A stretch of DNA of 64,000 bases from Psychroflexus planctonicus (GCF_014640195.1 NZ_BMGM01000004.1:62001-126000), one strand, 5' to 3'. Numbered from the stretch's first letter, positions 16,855 through 26,713 are shown. Program-made: numbers and translations. Notes: generated from the sequence alone by a model not told the origin.

Positions 16855-17665
16855 GCTTATTTTTCTAGTAATTGTTTCTGTTTTTTGGGCTTGTCAAAAT
16901 GCACATCAAGAACCAAAAGAAAACAATGCATCCATCCAAAAATCAATAAAAGACAAGGTTTCAATTGAAACCGAAAAAAAACAGCACGACTGGTCTTACG
17001 AAGGGGAAACAGGACCCAGCCATTGGAGCGAGCTGGAAGAAAATTCATTTTGCAACGGAAATTTTCAATCGCCTGTAAACATTGTAAAATACAAAAGGGA
17101 TAAACGTTTAAAACCTATCGATTTTCATTATTCAAAAGAAACGATTTTGCATGATGTGGTCAATAATGGTCACACTATTCAATATGATTTTGAGCCAGGC
17201 GATTATGTTGTTTTTGAAGAAGAAAGCTTTCAATTGAAACAATTTCATTTTCACGAACCAGCCGAGCATACCATTGATGGTGTTCGCTACCCAATGGCTA
17301 TTCATTTAGTGCATCAAAATGAAACTGGAGCATTTTTAGTGATGGAAATTCTGGTAAAAGAAGGCAAAAGCAGCAAACCTTTCGATTTTCTTGAAAGTTT
17401 TTTACCCATTGCCAACGGCGAAACCAAATTGGTAAATCAAGCTTTTGATATGAATTTAAATTTACCCAAAAACAAAGGCTATTTTACTTATGTTGGCTCT
17501 TTAACCACACCGCCATGTACAGAAGGTGTACGATGGATTATTTTTAAGGAGTCCATCACCGTTTCTTTGGAACAAGTAGAATTGCTGAAATACTTAATGC
17601 CGATTCAAAATTTCAGAAATGAACAACCCATTCACGGAAGAGTCATTTTGCAAACAAGCTTTTGA
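16841..17665 (+). CDS. Alpha-class carbonic anhydrase, lipoprotein
   Basis: Zinc enzyme hydrating CO2 to bicarbonate. 274 residues from ATG 16841, with a signal sequence and lipobox VFWAC, so it is exported. The three zinc histidines lie in QFHFHEPAEHTIDG and its HLVH extension, and GSLTTPPCTEGVRW is the classical alpha-CA segment. Cysteines in SFCNG and PPCTEG probably form the conserved disulfide. The start overlaps the cytochrome gene by 14 bp, so this CA belongs to the same operator-controlled operon, an unusual pairing. Confidence 0.93.
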   Translation: MKPNKLIFLVIVSVFWACQNAHQEPKENNASIQKSIKDKVSIETEKKQHDWSYEGETGPSHWSELEENSFCNGNFQSPVNIVKYKRDKRLKPIDFHYSKETILHDVVNNGHTIQYDFEPGDYVVFEEESFQLKQFHFHEPAEHTIDGVRYPMAIHLVHQNETGAFLVMEILVKEGKSSKPFDFLESFLPIANGETKLVNQAFDMNLNLPKNKGYFTYVGSLTTPPCTEGVRWIIFKESITVSLEQVELLKYLMPIQNFRNEQPIHGRVILQTSF

Positions 17666-17779
17666 TATTTTTAAAGGCTTGACATCCAACAACAGAATTT
17701 TCTGATTATCCATTTCTTAGTTTACAACATTTGTTTATTTTTAACGTTTAATTCTTATATTAACTTAAAATATTAACAA

Positions 17780-20596
17780 ATGAAAAATTTCAAAATTTCA
17801 ATTTTAATCTTGTTTTTGTTGCCTTCACTCTTGTGGAGTCAAGATTTTCAAGATTTATCCAAAGAATTACCAGTCGATGAAAACGTTCGCATCGGAACCT
17901 TAAAAAACGGCTTGACGTATTACATCAGAAACAATGAAAAACCAGAAGATAAAGTAGATCTTCGTTTGGTTCTAAAAGCAGGTTCAATTTTGGAAACCGA
18001 TGAACAAAAAGGACTTGCTCATTTTATGGAACACATGTGTTTCAATGGAACGGAGCGTTTTCCAAAAAACACCTTAGTAGATTATTTGCAAAGTATTGGA
18101 GTAAAATTTGGTCAGCACTTAAATGCATACACCAGTTTCGACGAAACCGTCTATTTTCTCCCAATCCCAGCAGACGATAAAGAAAAAGTAAACAAAGGCT
18201 TTCAAATATTAGAAGATTGGGCATTCAACACCGTTTTAACTCCAGAAGAAATAGACAAAGAACGTGGCGTTGTTTTGGAAGAATACAGAATTGGCTTAGG
18301 CGCTAACAAACGCATGATGTCTGAATACCTTCCGAAATTAATGCATAATTCCAGGTATGCAGAACGACTTCCAATTGGAGAAAAAGAAATTATTGAAAAC
18401 TTTACCTATGATAAACTGACTTCCTTTTATAAAGATTGGTACAGACCCAATTTAATGAGTGTAATTGTGGTTGGTGATGTAGATGTAGAAGAAATGGAGA
18501 AAAAAGTAAAAAAACATTTCGCTAAATACAAAAATCCTAAAAACGAAAAACCAAGAAAATATTACGGGCTTCCAGGTCATGAAGAAACTTTGGTTTCTGT
18601 AGTTACTGATCCAGAAGCTACGGGCACTAATGTGCGAGTAATGTATAAAGATGAAGAAAAAGACCCAGCCACAAAAACACTAGGAGATTTTAGAGAAAAC
18701 ATGCTGAAAAGTCTTTTTTCATCAATGTTGAACAACAGATTAAGAGAAAAATCCAACGAAAGTAATCCACCTTATACCTATGCATATTCATTCCATGGAA
18801 GCACTTATGCCAAAGACTACAAGGCTTTCCAATCTTTTGCTATGACAGCAGAAGACAAACAATTAGAAGCCTTACAAGTAATTATGGAAGAAAACGCTAG
18901 AGCCAAAAAATTTGGATTTAGCGCTTCTGAATTCGAACGTGCAAAAGAACAATTATTGTCCCGAGCAGAATCATCTTACAATGAAAGAGATAAAAAGAAA
19001 TCTTCGCAATATGTTTCAGCATACCAAAATAACTTTTTAGAAGATTCTCCACTTTTATCGGAAGAATATACTTTTGATGCCTACAATCACTTTATGCCAA
19101 CAGTACAATTAGAAGAAGTAAATCAGTTGGCTAAAGATTTAATCAAAGCGCAAAATACGGTTGTTATTTTAACGGGACCAGAAAAAGAAGGATTAACTCC
19201 ACCAACAGAAGATGAAGTTTTAGCAGTTTTGGATATTGATGAAAGCAATCTAGAACCTTATCAAGATTCAGAAATAGCAGAAAGCTTAGTTAGAAACCCA
19301 CTACCAAAAGGAGAAATAACCGCCAAAGAAACAAATGAGACTTTAGGGACAACGGTCTATACTTTGAGTAATGGAGCAAAACTTACGGTGAAGCCTACGG
19401 ACTTTAAAAATGATGAAATCATGTTTAGAGCCATCAGCTATGGCGGTTCTAATTTATTGAGCAATGAAGATTACAAAGAAGTGCAATGGGCTTTAAGCGG
19501 TTTAAACGAAGCAGGAATCGCCGGAATGAATCAAAATGATTTAAATAAATTTATGTCTGGAAAAGAAGCAAATTTACGCATGAGTATTGGCTCTACCACA
19601 GAAAGTATGTTTGGAAGTACAAGACCAAAAGATTTTGAATTGCTGATGCAAATGGTGTATGCGAATTTCACCGACTTAAATTATGATGAAGAAGCTTTTG
19701 AAACATTTAAAACCAAGCAGAATTCATTTTTTTCTAATATGTCTGCCATGCCACAGTTTTATTATCAAGAGCAGTTTTATGGGTATTTAATGGAAGACAA
19801 TCCAAGATTTAACGGAATGCTACCTTCTGAAGAAGATTGGGAAAATACCAATTATAAAAAAGCATATGAATTTTATCAGCAACAATTTTCCAATGCTGGC
19901 GATTTTCACTTTTTCTTAGTTGGAAATGTAGATTTAAATGAAGTAGAAGAATTAGCAAAAACCTACATTGCATCCTTACCTGCCAAAGATAATGCTGACA
20001 AAATGATTGATTTAGGCTACCGCATGAAAAATGGAGAAATTAAAAAAGTAGTTAAAAAAGGAACCGATCCGAAAAGTACAGTAAACATTATGATGTACGG
20101 AGATGTCGAGTACGATTCTGGTGAAGCACTCGCCATGAAAGCTTTAGGAGAAATATTAAGCATTAAATTGATAGAAGAATTAAGAGAAAATGAAAGCGGT
20201 GTGTACGGAGTTTCAGCAAGAGGCTCCATGAATAAAATGCCTTATGCATCTTATAATTTTTCCATTCAATTTCCTTGTGGACCAGAAAATGCAGAACAAT
20301 TAACCAATTCAGCCTTAAAAGAGCTGGATAAAATTATTGCTGAAGGGCCAACTGCAAAAGATTTAGAAAAATTCAAAGAAGCACAAAAAGTAGAATTTAA
20401 AGAAAAGTCCAAGGAGAATAATTTTTGGATGGGACAGCTAACTAATGCATATACAGACCAGAAATCTCCAGATAAAATGTTAGAATATCTAGAGCGTGTT
20501 GAAGCACTCGAAGCAAACAAAGTTCAGGAAGTTGCTAAAAAGTATCTAACCAAAAACCGTATAATCGGCATGCACATGCCTGAAGATGAAAGTTAA
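17780..20596 (+). CDS. M16-family (pitrilysin/insulinase) zinc metallopeptidase
   Basis: A 938-residue secreted or periplasmic peptidase. Signal peptide MKNFKISILILFLLPSLLWS. The inverted zinc motif HFMEH (HXXEH) lies in the first M16 domain (about residue 81), with the downstream glutamate in EEYRIGLG. The protein has the usual four-lobed layout: active N-terminal M16 pair and an inactive second pair (EELRENESGVYGVSARG near residue 795). It stands alone with its own terminator. Substrates are probably peptides; not predictable. Confidence 0.93.
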   Translation: MKNFKISILILFLLPSLLWSQDFQDLSKELPVDENVRIGTLKNGLTYYIRNNEKPEDKVDLRLVLKAGSILETDEQKGLAHFMEHMCFNGTERFPKNTLVDYLQSIGVKFGQHLNAYTSFDETVYFLPIPADDKEKVNKGFQILEDWAFNTVLTPEEIDKERGVVLEEYRIGLGANKRMMSEYLPKLMHNSRYAERLPIGEKEIIENFTYDKLTSFYKDWYRPNLMSVIVVGDVDVEEMEKKVKKHFAKYKNPKNEKPRKYYGLPGHEETLVSVVTDPEATGTNVRVMYKDEEKDPATKTLGDFRENMLKSLFSSMLNNRLREKSNESNPPYTYAYSFHGSTYAKDYKAFQSFAMTAEDKQLEALQVIMEENARAKKFGFSASEFERAKEQLLSRAESSYNERDKKKSSQYVSAYQNNFLEDSPLLSEEYTFDAYNHFMPTVQLEEVNQLAKDLIKAQNTVVILTGPEKEGLTPPTEDEVLAVLDIDESNLEPYQDSEIAESLVRNPLPKGEITAKETNETLGTTVYTLSNGAKLTVKPTDFKNDEIMFRAISYGGSNLLSNEDYKEVQWALSGLNEAGIAGMNQNDLNKFMSGKEANLRMSIGSTTESMFGSTRPKDFELLMQMVYANFTDLNYDEEAFETFKTKQNSFFSNMSAMPQFYYQEQFYGYLMEDNPRFNGMLPSEEDWENTNYKKAYEFYQQQFSNAGDFHFFLVGNVDLNEVEELAKTYIASLPAKDNADKMIDLGYRMKNGEIKKVVKKGTDPKSTVNIMMYGDVEYDSGEALAMKALGEILSIKLIEELRENESGVYGVSARGSMNKMPYASYNFSIQFPCGPENAEQLTNSALKELDKIIAEGPTAKDLEKFKEAQKVEFKEKSKENNFWMGQLTNAYTDQKSPDKMLEYLERVEALEANKVQEVAKKYLTKNRIIGMHMPEDES

Positions 20597-20626
20597 AAAA
20601 TAGATTAATTTATTGCAGTTGAATTA

Positions 20627-20664
20627 AAACACCCTGATTGGTAATAACCAATCAGGGTGTTTTT
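20627..20664 (+). terminator. Rho-independent terminator after the M16 peptidase
   Basis: A near-perfect stem of about 17 bp (AACACCCTGATTGGT/ACCAATCAGGGTGTT) with a 4-nt loop and a T-run. Confidence 0.9.
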
Positions 20665-20748
20665 GTAAATACCTAAATTTCCATTCTTTGCGAAAAGCTT
20701 AGCGACTCTGCCTATGCCGACAGGTAGGTTTGCGTAAAAAATATATGC

Positions 20749-20960
20749 AAAACTCTAATAATGAATTATTCATATCATATTGAAGATTTTTTGTTACTGA
20801 TCAATCACATTTTTTTAAAATAATTCTTCGCGTCTTTGTGCCTTTGCGAGAAAAATAGATATAAAACTCTAACAATGAATTATTCATACAATATTGAAGA
20901 TTTTTTTTATACTGATCAATCACATTTTTTCAAAATAATTCTTCGCGTCTTTGTGTATAA
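20749..20960. repeat. Tandem duplication with a 114-bp unit
   Basis: Two successive copies (20749-20862 and 20863-about 20960) share AAAACTCTAA-AATGAATTATTCATA, a TACTGATCAATCACA word and CTTCGCGTCTTTGTG. The upstream flank (20665-20748, with TTCTTTGCGAAAAGCTTA) recurs near 22,550. No open frame; non-coding between convergent genes. Confidence 0.8.
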
Positions 20961-21036
20961 ACCTTTTGCCAGTAGATCGGTTTCCGAGAATTTATGTTTT
21001 AGTTAGTGTTTTTATGGAACTCAATTTAAGGTTGAA

Positions 21037-21215
21037 TTGGTATAATTTAAACTATCCACTTCAGTGAATCCCCTTTAGCTTCTATAATCTTATTTAACGA
21101 CACGAATACCCAAAAACTAATGTTTTATATTTATAAAACATTAGTGCATTCGTGGCAAAACAGACTTTTAGCCTGCTATCAAACCTATAGTCTTCAGGTC
21201 TATAGTGATTGATTA
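21037..21215. repeat. Hairpin repeat R1, copy 2
   Basis: A long version of R1. It begins with TTGGTATAATTT and a TATCCACTT-AGTGAATCC module shared with copy 4, followed by the CACGAAT...ATTAGTGCATTCGTG stem and a CTATAG...CTATAG palindrome before TGATTGA. It ends about 16 bp before the stop codon of the PPIase gene. Confidence 0.8.
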
Positions 21216-21231
21216 AAAATTCAACTAAAAT

Positions 21232-22164
21232 CTATTTCACAGCCACCAATTCCACGTCAAAAATTAAAATAGAATTTACAGGAATCACTCCGCCAACGGC
21301 TTGATTACCATATCCTAATTTCGGTGGAATAACGAAACGCGCCTTACTGCCAACGTTCAATAATTGAATACCTTCATCCCAGCCAGCGATTACTTGACCT
21401 ACTCCTAAAGGAAACTCGATAGGTTGTTTTCTGTTGTAAGAAGAATCGAAAGTTTTTCCGTTGAGTAAACTTCCTTTATAGTGTACTTTTACAATATTTC
21501 CTTTTTTAGCTCGAATGCCATCGCCTTCGTGTATAATTTGATAACGCAATCCAGACTCCGTTTCCTGAAATCCTTTGCTAACTTCATCAAGTTTTTGTTG
21601 TAATGCTGCTTTTTCTTGTTCAGCTTTCTTTTCTTTTTCTGCTTTTAAGTTTTCGAACGCATGCACAGCATCAAATTTTTGAGCAGCATCTCCAATGCGG
21701 AGGATTTCCACTTTTTCAATTACATCGCCTTGCTCAATAACATTTACTACATCCAGACCTTCTACAACATAACCAAAAACGCTGTGCTTTCCATCCAACC
21801 ATGGAGTTGCTTTATGAGTGATAAAAAACTGACTGCCGTTGGTTCCTGGACCTGCATTCGCCATAGACAATACACCTGGGCGGTCGTGTTTTAAATCGGG
21901 GTGAAACTCATCATCAAATTGATATCCAGGGTTTCCAGTGCCATTCCCTTTTGGGTCTCCACCTTGAATCATAAAATCAGGAATTACCCGATGAAATTGT
22001 AATCCATCATAGTAAGCTTCACCACTTGGTTTTGCTTCGTTTTCTATTTTTCCTTCAGCTAATCCAACAAAATTTCCAACGGTAGCAGGAGTTTTATCAA
22101 AAGTGAGTTCTATCTTTATTAAACCTTTATTGGTCTGTAATTGCGCGTATAATCCTTCTTTCAT
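21232..22164 (-). CDS. Bifunctional peptidyl-prolyl isomerase, cyclophilin-FKBP fusion
   Basis: A 310-residue fusion of two unrelated PPIase folds. Residues 1-165 are a cyclophilin with [21 protein letters not shown] (shown in part), [12 protein letters not shown] and [11 protein letters not shown]. Residues 165-200 are a charged, coiled-coil-like linker ([19 protein letters not shown]). Residues 200-310 are an FKBP domain with [19 protein letters not shown] and [20 protein letters not shown]. There is no signal peptide, so a cytoplasmic folding factor is predicted. A TAnnTTTG box lies just upstream on the minus strand. Confidence 0.93.
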   Translation of the reverse strand: MKEGLYAQLQTNKGLIKIELTFDKTPATVGNFVGLAEGKIENEAKPSGEAYYDGLQFHRVIPDFMIQGGDPKGNGTGNPGYQFDDEFHPDLKHDRPGVLSMANAGPGTNGSQFFITHKATPWLDGKHSVFGYVVEGLDVVNVIEQGDVIEKVEILRIGDAAQKFDAVHAFENLKAEKEKKAEQEKAALQQKLDEVSKGFQETESGLRYQIIHEGDGIRAKKGNIVKVHYKGSLLNGKTFDSSYNRKQPIEFPLGVGQVIAGWDEGIQLLNVGSKARFVIPPKLGYGNQAVGGVIPVNSILIFDVELVAVK

Positions 22165-22186
22165 TTCAGTAAATTTTTTAAAGGTG

Positions 22187-22194
22187 CAAAAGTA
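22187..22194 (-). promoter_or_regulatory. -7 box of the PPIase gene
   Basis: On the minus strand TACTTTTG matches TAnnTTTG, about 23 bp upstream of the ATG. Confidence 0.45.
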
Positions 22195-22299
22195 AGTTTT
22201 TATTTCAAAAGACCCTAAACCAATTTTAGCAATACGGATTTCAATTTTTTGTGGTAAAATGAAGAGACAATTGGTTAATTTTTATGAGGCTTAAATTTA

Positions 22300-22449
22300 G
22301 TTAAGATTTTGCAGCTTTTATAAACTTATTAAACGCCACGAATACTCGAATAGTTAAGGTTTGTACTTCAAAACATTAGTGCATTCGTGGTAAAACAGAC
22401 TTTCATTCAATAATCAAACCTATGGACTTAATTGCATAGTGATTGAGTC
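22300..22449. repeat. Hairpin repeat R1, copy 3
   Basis: The stem CCACGAATACTC.../...GTGCATTCGTGG plus a CTATG...CATAG palindrome before TGATTGAGT. The right half is almost identical to copy 4. Confidence 0.8.
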
Positions 22450-22639
22450 ATTTCTTGCTTAGACGTATCACACAAGTAATCTAGTTTATTATGTAAGAGC
22501 ATCCCCTTGAGGGGATTTTAGGGGTGTTTTGTGAATACATAAATTTGCATTCTTTGCGAAAAGCTTATCGATTCTCCCTTTGCCAGCAGTTAGGTTTGCT
22601 AGAAAAATATATGAAAAGTAGAGATATCTGATGTTTAAA

Positions 22640-22815
22640 TTGGTATAATTTACTATCCACTTAAGTGAATCCGCTTTAGCTTCTAAAAACTTATTAAAAG
22701 CCACGAATACACGAATAGTTTAGATTTGTACTCTAAAACATTAGTGCATTCGTGGTAAAACAGACTTTCATTCAATAATCAAACCTATGGAATTTAAGTG
22801 CATTGTGATTGAGTA
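22640..22815. repeat. Hairpin repeat R1, copy 4
   Basis: A long version with the TTGGTATAATTT/TATCCACTT module, the CCACGAATACAC/GTGCATTCGTGG stem and the right palindrome. It differs from copy 3 at only a few positions in the right half. Confidence 0.8.
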
Positions 22816-23211
22816 TCATTGTTTACATCAATCTTCGCTTAACAGCAATTTAGCGAGAATTTAAAATTTCAGGATAAAGAAATTAAGTAATTAAAAAACT
22901 TCTTCCCTTAGAGGAAAGACTAGAGATGGGTTTTTTTCACCATAAAGAAAAAACCTAATCCAAACTTTTTCCCTAACCTGTACTGAGCTAAGTCGAAGCA
23001 CTTGTGCTGAGCTAAGTCGAAGCAAGGGAAACTAGCGATGGATAAAAGTTATTTGTTCACAATCAACTACATATACAATAGTTTGTCAGGTCGAGCAAAG
23101 TCGAGACATCAATAAAAAGCATTTTATAGGTAGTATTTTTAATAGAAAAACGCTTATAAACCTTTTCTTGGACAATACTTATTTATATATCACTTTTTAA
23201 GTCTTTTTATT
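22816..23211. other. Gene-free stretch upstream of the polysaccharide locus
   Basis: No supported gene. It contains a CTTCCCTTAGAGG-AAAG hairpin-like word followed by GACTAGAGATGGG (about 22903-22932; related words at 43,378, 43,488 and 43,590) and two direct copies of GAGCTAAGTCGAAGCA (around 22,985 and 23,008), then TCGAGCAAAGTCGAGA near 23,090. It marks the left border of the repeat-rich polysaccharide region. Confidence 0.5.
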
Positions 23212-23240
23212 TTTGCTTTGAAAGTGAAAACGTATATTTG
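23212..23240 (+). promoter_or_regulatory. Promoter of the wza/wzc-like operon
   Basis: TTTG (23212-23215), 17 bp, then a perfect TATATTTG (23233-23240), close to the Bacteroidota consensus in both boxes and spacing. ATG of the export gene is 20 bp downstream. This is the clearest promoter seen at the head of the polysaccharide locus. Confidence 0.65.
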
Positions 23241-23260
23241 CTAACTTAAGAATGTGTTAA

Positions 23261-24052
23261 ATGAGCAGAAACTTTTTGGTTTTATCATTGTTGTGTTTGG
23301 TTTTAGCTTCGTCCTGTATCAGCAGAAAACAAATTACTTATTTGCAACAAGGAGATGAGGATTTAACAGATTCATTAATCAGTTTGCAAAAATTACAGGA
23401 GCCTTACCGTGTGCAAATTAATGATTTATTGAGCATTCGTGTAAAAGCATTAGATCAGGAATTAGTGAGTATTTTTAATCCAGTAACCGATGCAAATGCA
23501 ACGGCTACTACTGAAGAATCTGCCTATTTCGATGGTTATAAGGTAGATCGACAAGGTGAAATACGTATTCCTAATTTGGGAAAAATAAAAGTAATAGGTT
23601 TAACTCTTGAAGAAATTGAGCAATTAGTTGAAAAGGAATTGTTGGACAAATCCTTTAAAGAAGAAGCCAATTTATATGTCACCGTTCGCTTACCTGGTAT
23701 ACGTTACACCACATTAGGTGAGTTTGGAAGTCAAGGAGGTCAGGTGTTTTATAGGCCTGAAGTAACACTTACAGAAGCTGTGGCAAATGCAGGTGGTTTT
23801 AATTTAACAGGCGATATGCGAAACTTAGTCATTTTAAGACAGTATCCTGATGGCAAACGCATTCACCATGTAGATATGACGAGTATAGATGCTATAAATT
23901 CCCCTTACTATTATATTCAACCTAATGATGTGCTGATAGCAAATCCTTTGCCGCAAAAAACTTTAGGTTTAGGTGAAAACGCTTTTTCAACAATCACTTC
24001 ATTGATTGGTATAATTACTACATTTTCAATTTTATTTATCCGTTTTAATTAG
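23261..24052 (+). CDS. Polysaccharide export outer-membrane lipoprotein (Wza-like)
   Basis: Outer-membrane polysaccharide export protein, 263 residues. A lipobox-containing signal peptide (LVLASSC, cysteine near residue 19) is followed by the polysaccharide export domain (PYRVQINDLLSIRVKALDQ) and a SLBB-like segment (TLGEFGSQGGQVFYRPEVTLTEAV is shown here in part by its GEFGSQG core). A hydrophobic C-terminal helix (ITSLIGIITTFSILFI) ends the protein, the membrane-spanning helix of this group. It lies 9 bp upstream of the Wzc-like kinase, its usual partner. Confidence 0.92.
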   Translation: MSRNFLVLSLLCLVLASSCISRKQITYLQQGDEDLTDSLISLQKLQEPYRVQINDLLSIRVKALDQELVSIFNPVTDANATATTEESAYFDGYKVDRQGEIRIPNLGKIKVIGLTLEEIEQLVEKELLDKSFKEEANLYVTVRLPGIRYTTLGEFGSQGGQVFYRPEVTLTEAVANAGGFNLTGDMRNLVILRQYPDGKRIHHVDMTSIDAINSPYYYIQPNDVLIANPLPQKTLGLGENAFSTITSLIGIITTFSILFIRFN

Positions 24053-24061
24053 TAGCATAAT

Positions 24062-26530
24062 ATGGCAGAAGAAGATGAATTTGAAATTGGCGATGTAACG
24101 GGTAATTTTGACATCAAAGGCTTTTTGTTCAAGCTGCTAAGTTATTGGTGGATATTCCTAGGTAGTATAAGTATTGGTTTGTTTATTGCGTATTATATAA
24201 GTGTACGTAAGCTTCCTATTTTCGAGATGTATAGTATGGTCGAAATTAAAGACAATTCAAACCCTTTGTTTACTTCTAACACTAGTCTTACTTTTAATTG
24301 GGGAGGAAAATCGAACAAGGTAACTTCTACTATAATTGCATTACAGTCTAGAACCCATAATGAACGGGTGGTTAAAAACCTAGAGTACTACATTGAGTAC
24401 CTGAAAATGGGTGAGTATCAATTGGAAGATGCGTATGGAATTACACCTTTTAGGATTCAGCAAGACACCTCGGCTTACCAATTACAGAATCAGTTGTTTA
24501 AAGTCACAATTCTTAATGAAAAGGAATACGAATTAAGTTTTGAATCAGAACTTCCGTTTACGGGTAACTTCTTTAATTATTATAAAGAAGATGTAGAGAC
24601 GGAACGCATTGATTCCGTCAGTTTTACTAAAAAATACCGTTTTAACGAAAGTGTAAATACCTTCTTTTTTAAAGGAAAGCTAAACAAAATTCAGTTAAAA
24701 CGTCCACCAAAAAAAGGATCTGAATACTTTTTTAAGTTTACTTCCTTACACGGAAAGGTAGGTAAATACCAAAATATTAAAGTCGAGATAAAAGATGGTT
24801 CTTCGGTAATTAATCTAGGCTTAACGGGAAACAATAAACACCGAATGGTAGATTACCTTAACGGTACCGTAAATGAGTTGAGCAAGCTAATGCTAGAAGA
24901 GAAAAACTTATTTGCTACCCGTACCATTCAGTTTATCGATTCTATGTTAATCGATCGAGGAGACGAATTGCAACTGGTGCAAAACGAATTAGACCAGTTT
25001 AAAACCGAACGCAATATATTTGATCTAGATGCGGAAAGCGAATTGCTTAGAAGTAGATTAACTGCTTTAGATAACGAAGAGCGTCAAATGATCCGCAGTA
25101 TCGATTACTACGAAAACCTAAAGGAATACTTGGTCAATAAAACCGATTATTCAGATATTCCTGCTCCTTCGGTAACAGGTATACAAGAATCCAGTATAAG
25201 TTCTTTAGTCCAACAAATCGTTCAATTATCCAACCGTCGAAATCAGCTGAGTTTTACCGCCCAAGAAGGTAACCTGAACCTGATTGAAATTGACCGAGAC
25301 ATTGAGTCCTTGAAAAATGTATTGTTAGAAAACATCGACTCTTCCTTAAAATTACTCGATAAAGATTTAAAACGTATCGGTAAGGAAGTAATGGAATTGG
25401 AAGAAGAAGTACGAGAGTTGCCTCAGGACCAACAAGATTTAATGAAAATTGAGCGTAGATACGATTTAAGCCGCGCCACTTACGATCTATTCTTAACCAA
25501 AAAGAATGAAGCCAAATTAATTAAAGCAGCCAGCGTAAGCGATATTAAAGTTATCGACATTGCCAAAGATACAGGTGGAGGAAAAATTGGTCCAAATAAT
25601 CAGCTGAACTACGTAATGGCGATTTTGTTTGGAAGTTTAATACCGCTTTTGTTTGTCTTTGTCGTTGTTTTACTAGATAATAAAATAAACAATCCACAAG
25701 ATATTGAAAAGAAATCTAATATTCCAATTTTAGGAGTAATAGGTAAATCGCCAATAGCAGGAAATTTAGCTGTACTTAAAAAACCACGTGGTGCTGTTGC
25801 GGAAAGCTTTAGAGCTATAAGAACAAGCCTGCAATTTACATTTAAGAAAGATACAAATAAATCATCTAAAGTAATTATGTGTACTTCATCTATATCAGGT
25901 GAAGGGAAGACCTTTACATCTATCAATATTGCTTCTGTATTGTCATTAAGTGGTAAAAAAACTGTTTTAGTCGGGCTTGACCTTCGTAAACCTAAAATAT
26001 TTGATGATTTTGGAATCAATAACAAAATTGGTGTCGTAAACTACCTTATCGGTCAGAATGGTTTAGATGAAATTAAACAAAATTCTGGTTACGATAATCT
26101 AGACATCATTACATCAGGGCCAATTCCTCCCAATCCATCAGAGTTAATAATCAATGACCAGATGGACGAATTAATAGCTAAATTAAAAGATCGATATGAT
26201 TACGTTATCATAGATACACCACCAATTGGTTTGGTTTCAGATGCTTTAAACATTATAAAATATGTAGATACCACGCTTTATTTAGTTAGACAGAATTATA
26301 CGAAGAAAGGTATGTTAGCCATTATCAACGAAAAATACAAACTAGGCGAAGTGAAAAACATAAGTTTCGTCATGAATTTCTTTGAACAAAAAGCCAAATA
26401 TGGTTATGGTTACGGCTATGGCTATGGTTACGGCTATGGATACGGATACGGGAAATATGGTGACGGATACATTGCTAGAGACAAAAAAAGGAGCTTTCTT
26501 AGCAAATTGTTTAGGAGAAAAAAGAATTAA
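24062..26530 (+). CDS. Polysaccharide co-polymerase tyrosine autokinase (Wzc-like)
   Basis: 822 residues. TM1 near residues 28-48, a long periplasmic Wzz-type domain with coiled coil (about 280-460), TM2 near 515-540, then a cytoplasmic BY-kinase domain with Walker A SISGEGKTFTSINIA (about 617), Walker A' VLVGLDLRKPK and Walker B DYVIIDTPP. The C-terminus has an uninterrupted run of Gly-Tyr dipeptides (about eight to nine repeats, near residues 780-797), the autophosphorylated tyrosine cluster. It regulates chain length and export with the Wza-like protein. Confidence 0.95.
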   Translation: MAEEDEFEIGDVTGNFDIKGFLFKLLSYWWIFLGSISIGLFIAYYISVRKLPIFEMYSMVEIKDNSNPLFTSNTSLTFNWGGKSNKVTSTIIALQSRTHNERVVKNLEYYIEYLKMGEYQLEDAYGITPFRIQQDTSAYQLQNQLFKVTILNEKEYELSFESELPFTGNFFNYYKEDVETERIDSVSFTKKYRFNESVNTFFFKGKLNKIQLKRPPKKGSEYFFKFTSLHGKVGKYQNIKVEIKDGSSVINLGLTGNNKHRMVDYLNGTVNELSKLMLEEKNLFATRTIQFIDSMLIDRGDELQLVQNELDQFKTERNIFDLDAESELLRSRLTALDNEERQMIRSIDYYENLKEYLVNKTDYSDIPAPSVTGIQESSISSLVQQIVQLSNRRNQLSFTAQEGNLNLIEIDRDIESLKNVLLENIDSSLKLLDKDLKRIGKEVMELEEEVRELPQDQQDLMKIERRYDLSRATYDLFLTKKNEAKLIKAASVSDIKVIDIAKDTGGGKIGPNNQLNYVMAILFGSLIPLLFVFVVVLLDNKINNPQDIEKKSNIPILGVIGKSPIAGNLAVLKKPRGAVAESFRAIRTSLQFTFKKDTNKSSKVIMCTSSISGEGKTFTSINIASVLSLSGKKTVLVGLDLRKPKIFDDFGINNKIGVVNYLIGQNGLDEIKQNSGYDNLDIITSGPIPPNPSELIINDQMDELIAKLKDRYDYVIIDTPPIGLVSDALNIIKYVDTTLYLVRQNYTKKGMLAIINEKYKLGEVKNISFVMNFFEQKAKYGYGYGYGYGYGYGYGYGKYGDGYIARDKKRSFLSKLFRRKKN

Positions 26531-26595
26531 GATTTTAGGAATTAGAAATTAGCTATTAGCCATTAGATATTAGAAATGAGATATTAGAAATAAGA
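26531..26595. repeat. Heptanucleotide array, dialect NNATTAG
   Basis: About nine 7-bp units with the core ATTAG (gaattag, aaattag, ctattag, ccattag, atattag and so on) begin directly after the wzc stop codon. Confidence 0.75.
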
Positions 26596-26615
26596 ATTAT
26601 TAACTAACAGAAAAC

Positions 26616-26713
26616 TTCAATGAAGTAGCAATTTATAATTGCGTAATTGCCTGCCCAATCTGTCGATGTATCGATAGTTATGGGAATTAATCCCGAGAAA
26701 CGAAGTGAATCGG
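26616..26713. repeat. 98-bp hairpin element R2, copy A
   Basis: It starts with TTCAATGA and ends with CGAAGTGAATCGG. Inside are three small inverted repeats in series: CAATTTATAATTG, TCGATGTATCGA and GGGAATTAATCCC, then CCGA...TCGG at the right end. It is followed by another heptamer stretch (GAAAACA/AGAAAAC units, 26717-26770). Six full or nearly full copies of R2 lie in the window. Confidence 0.85.
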
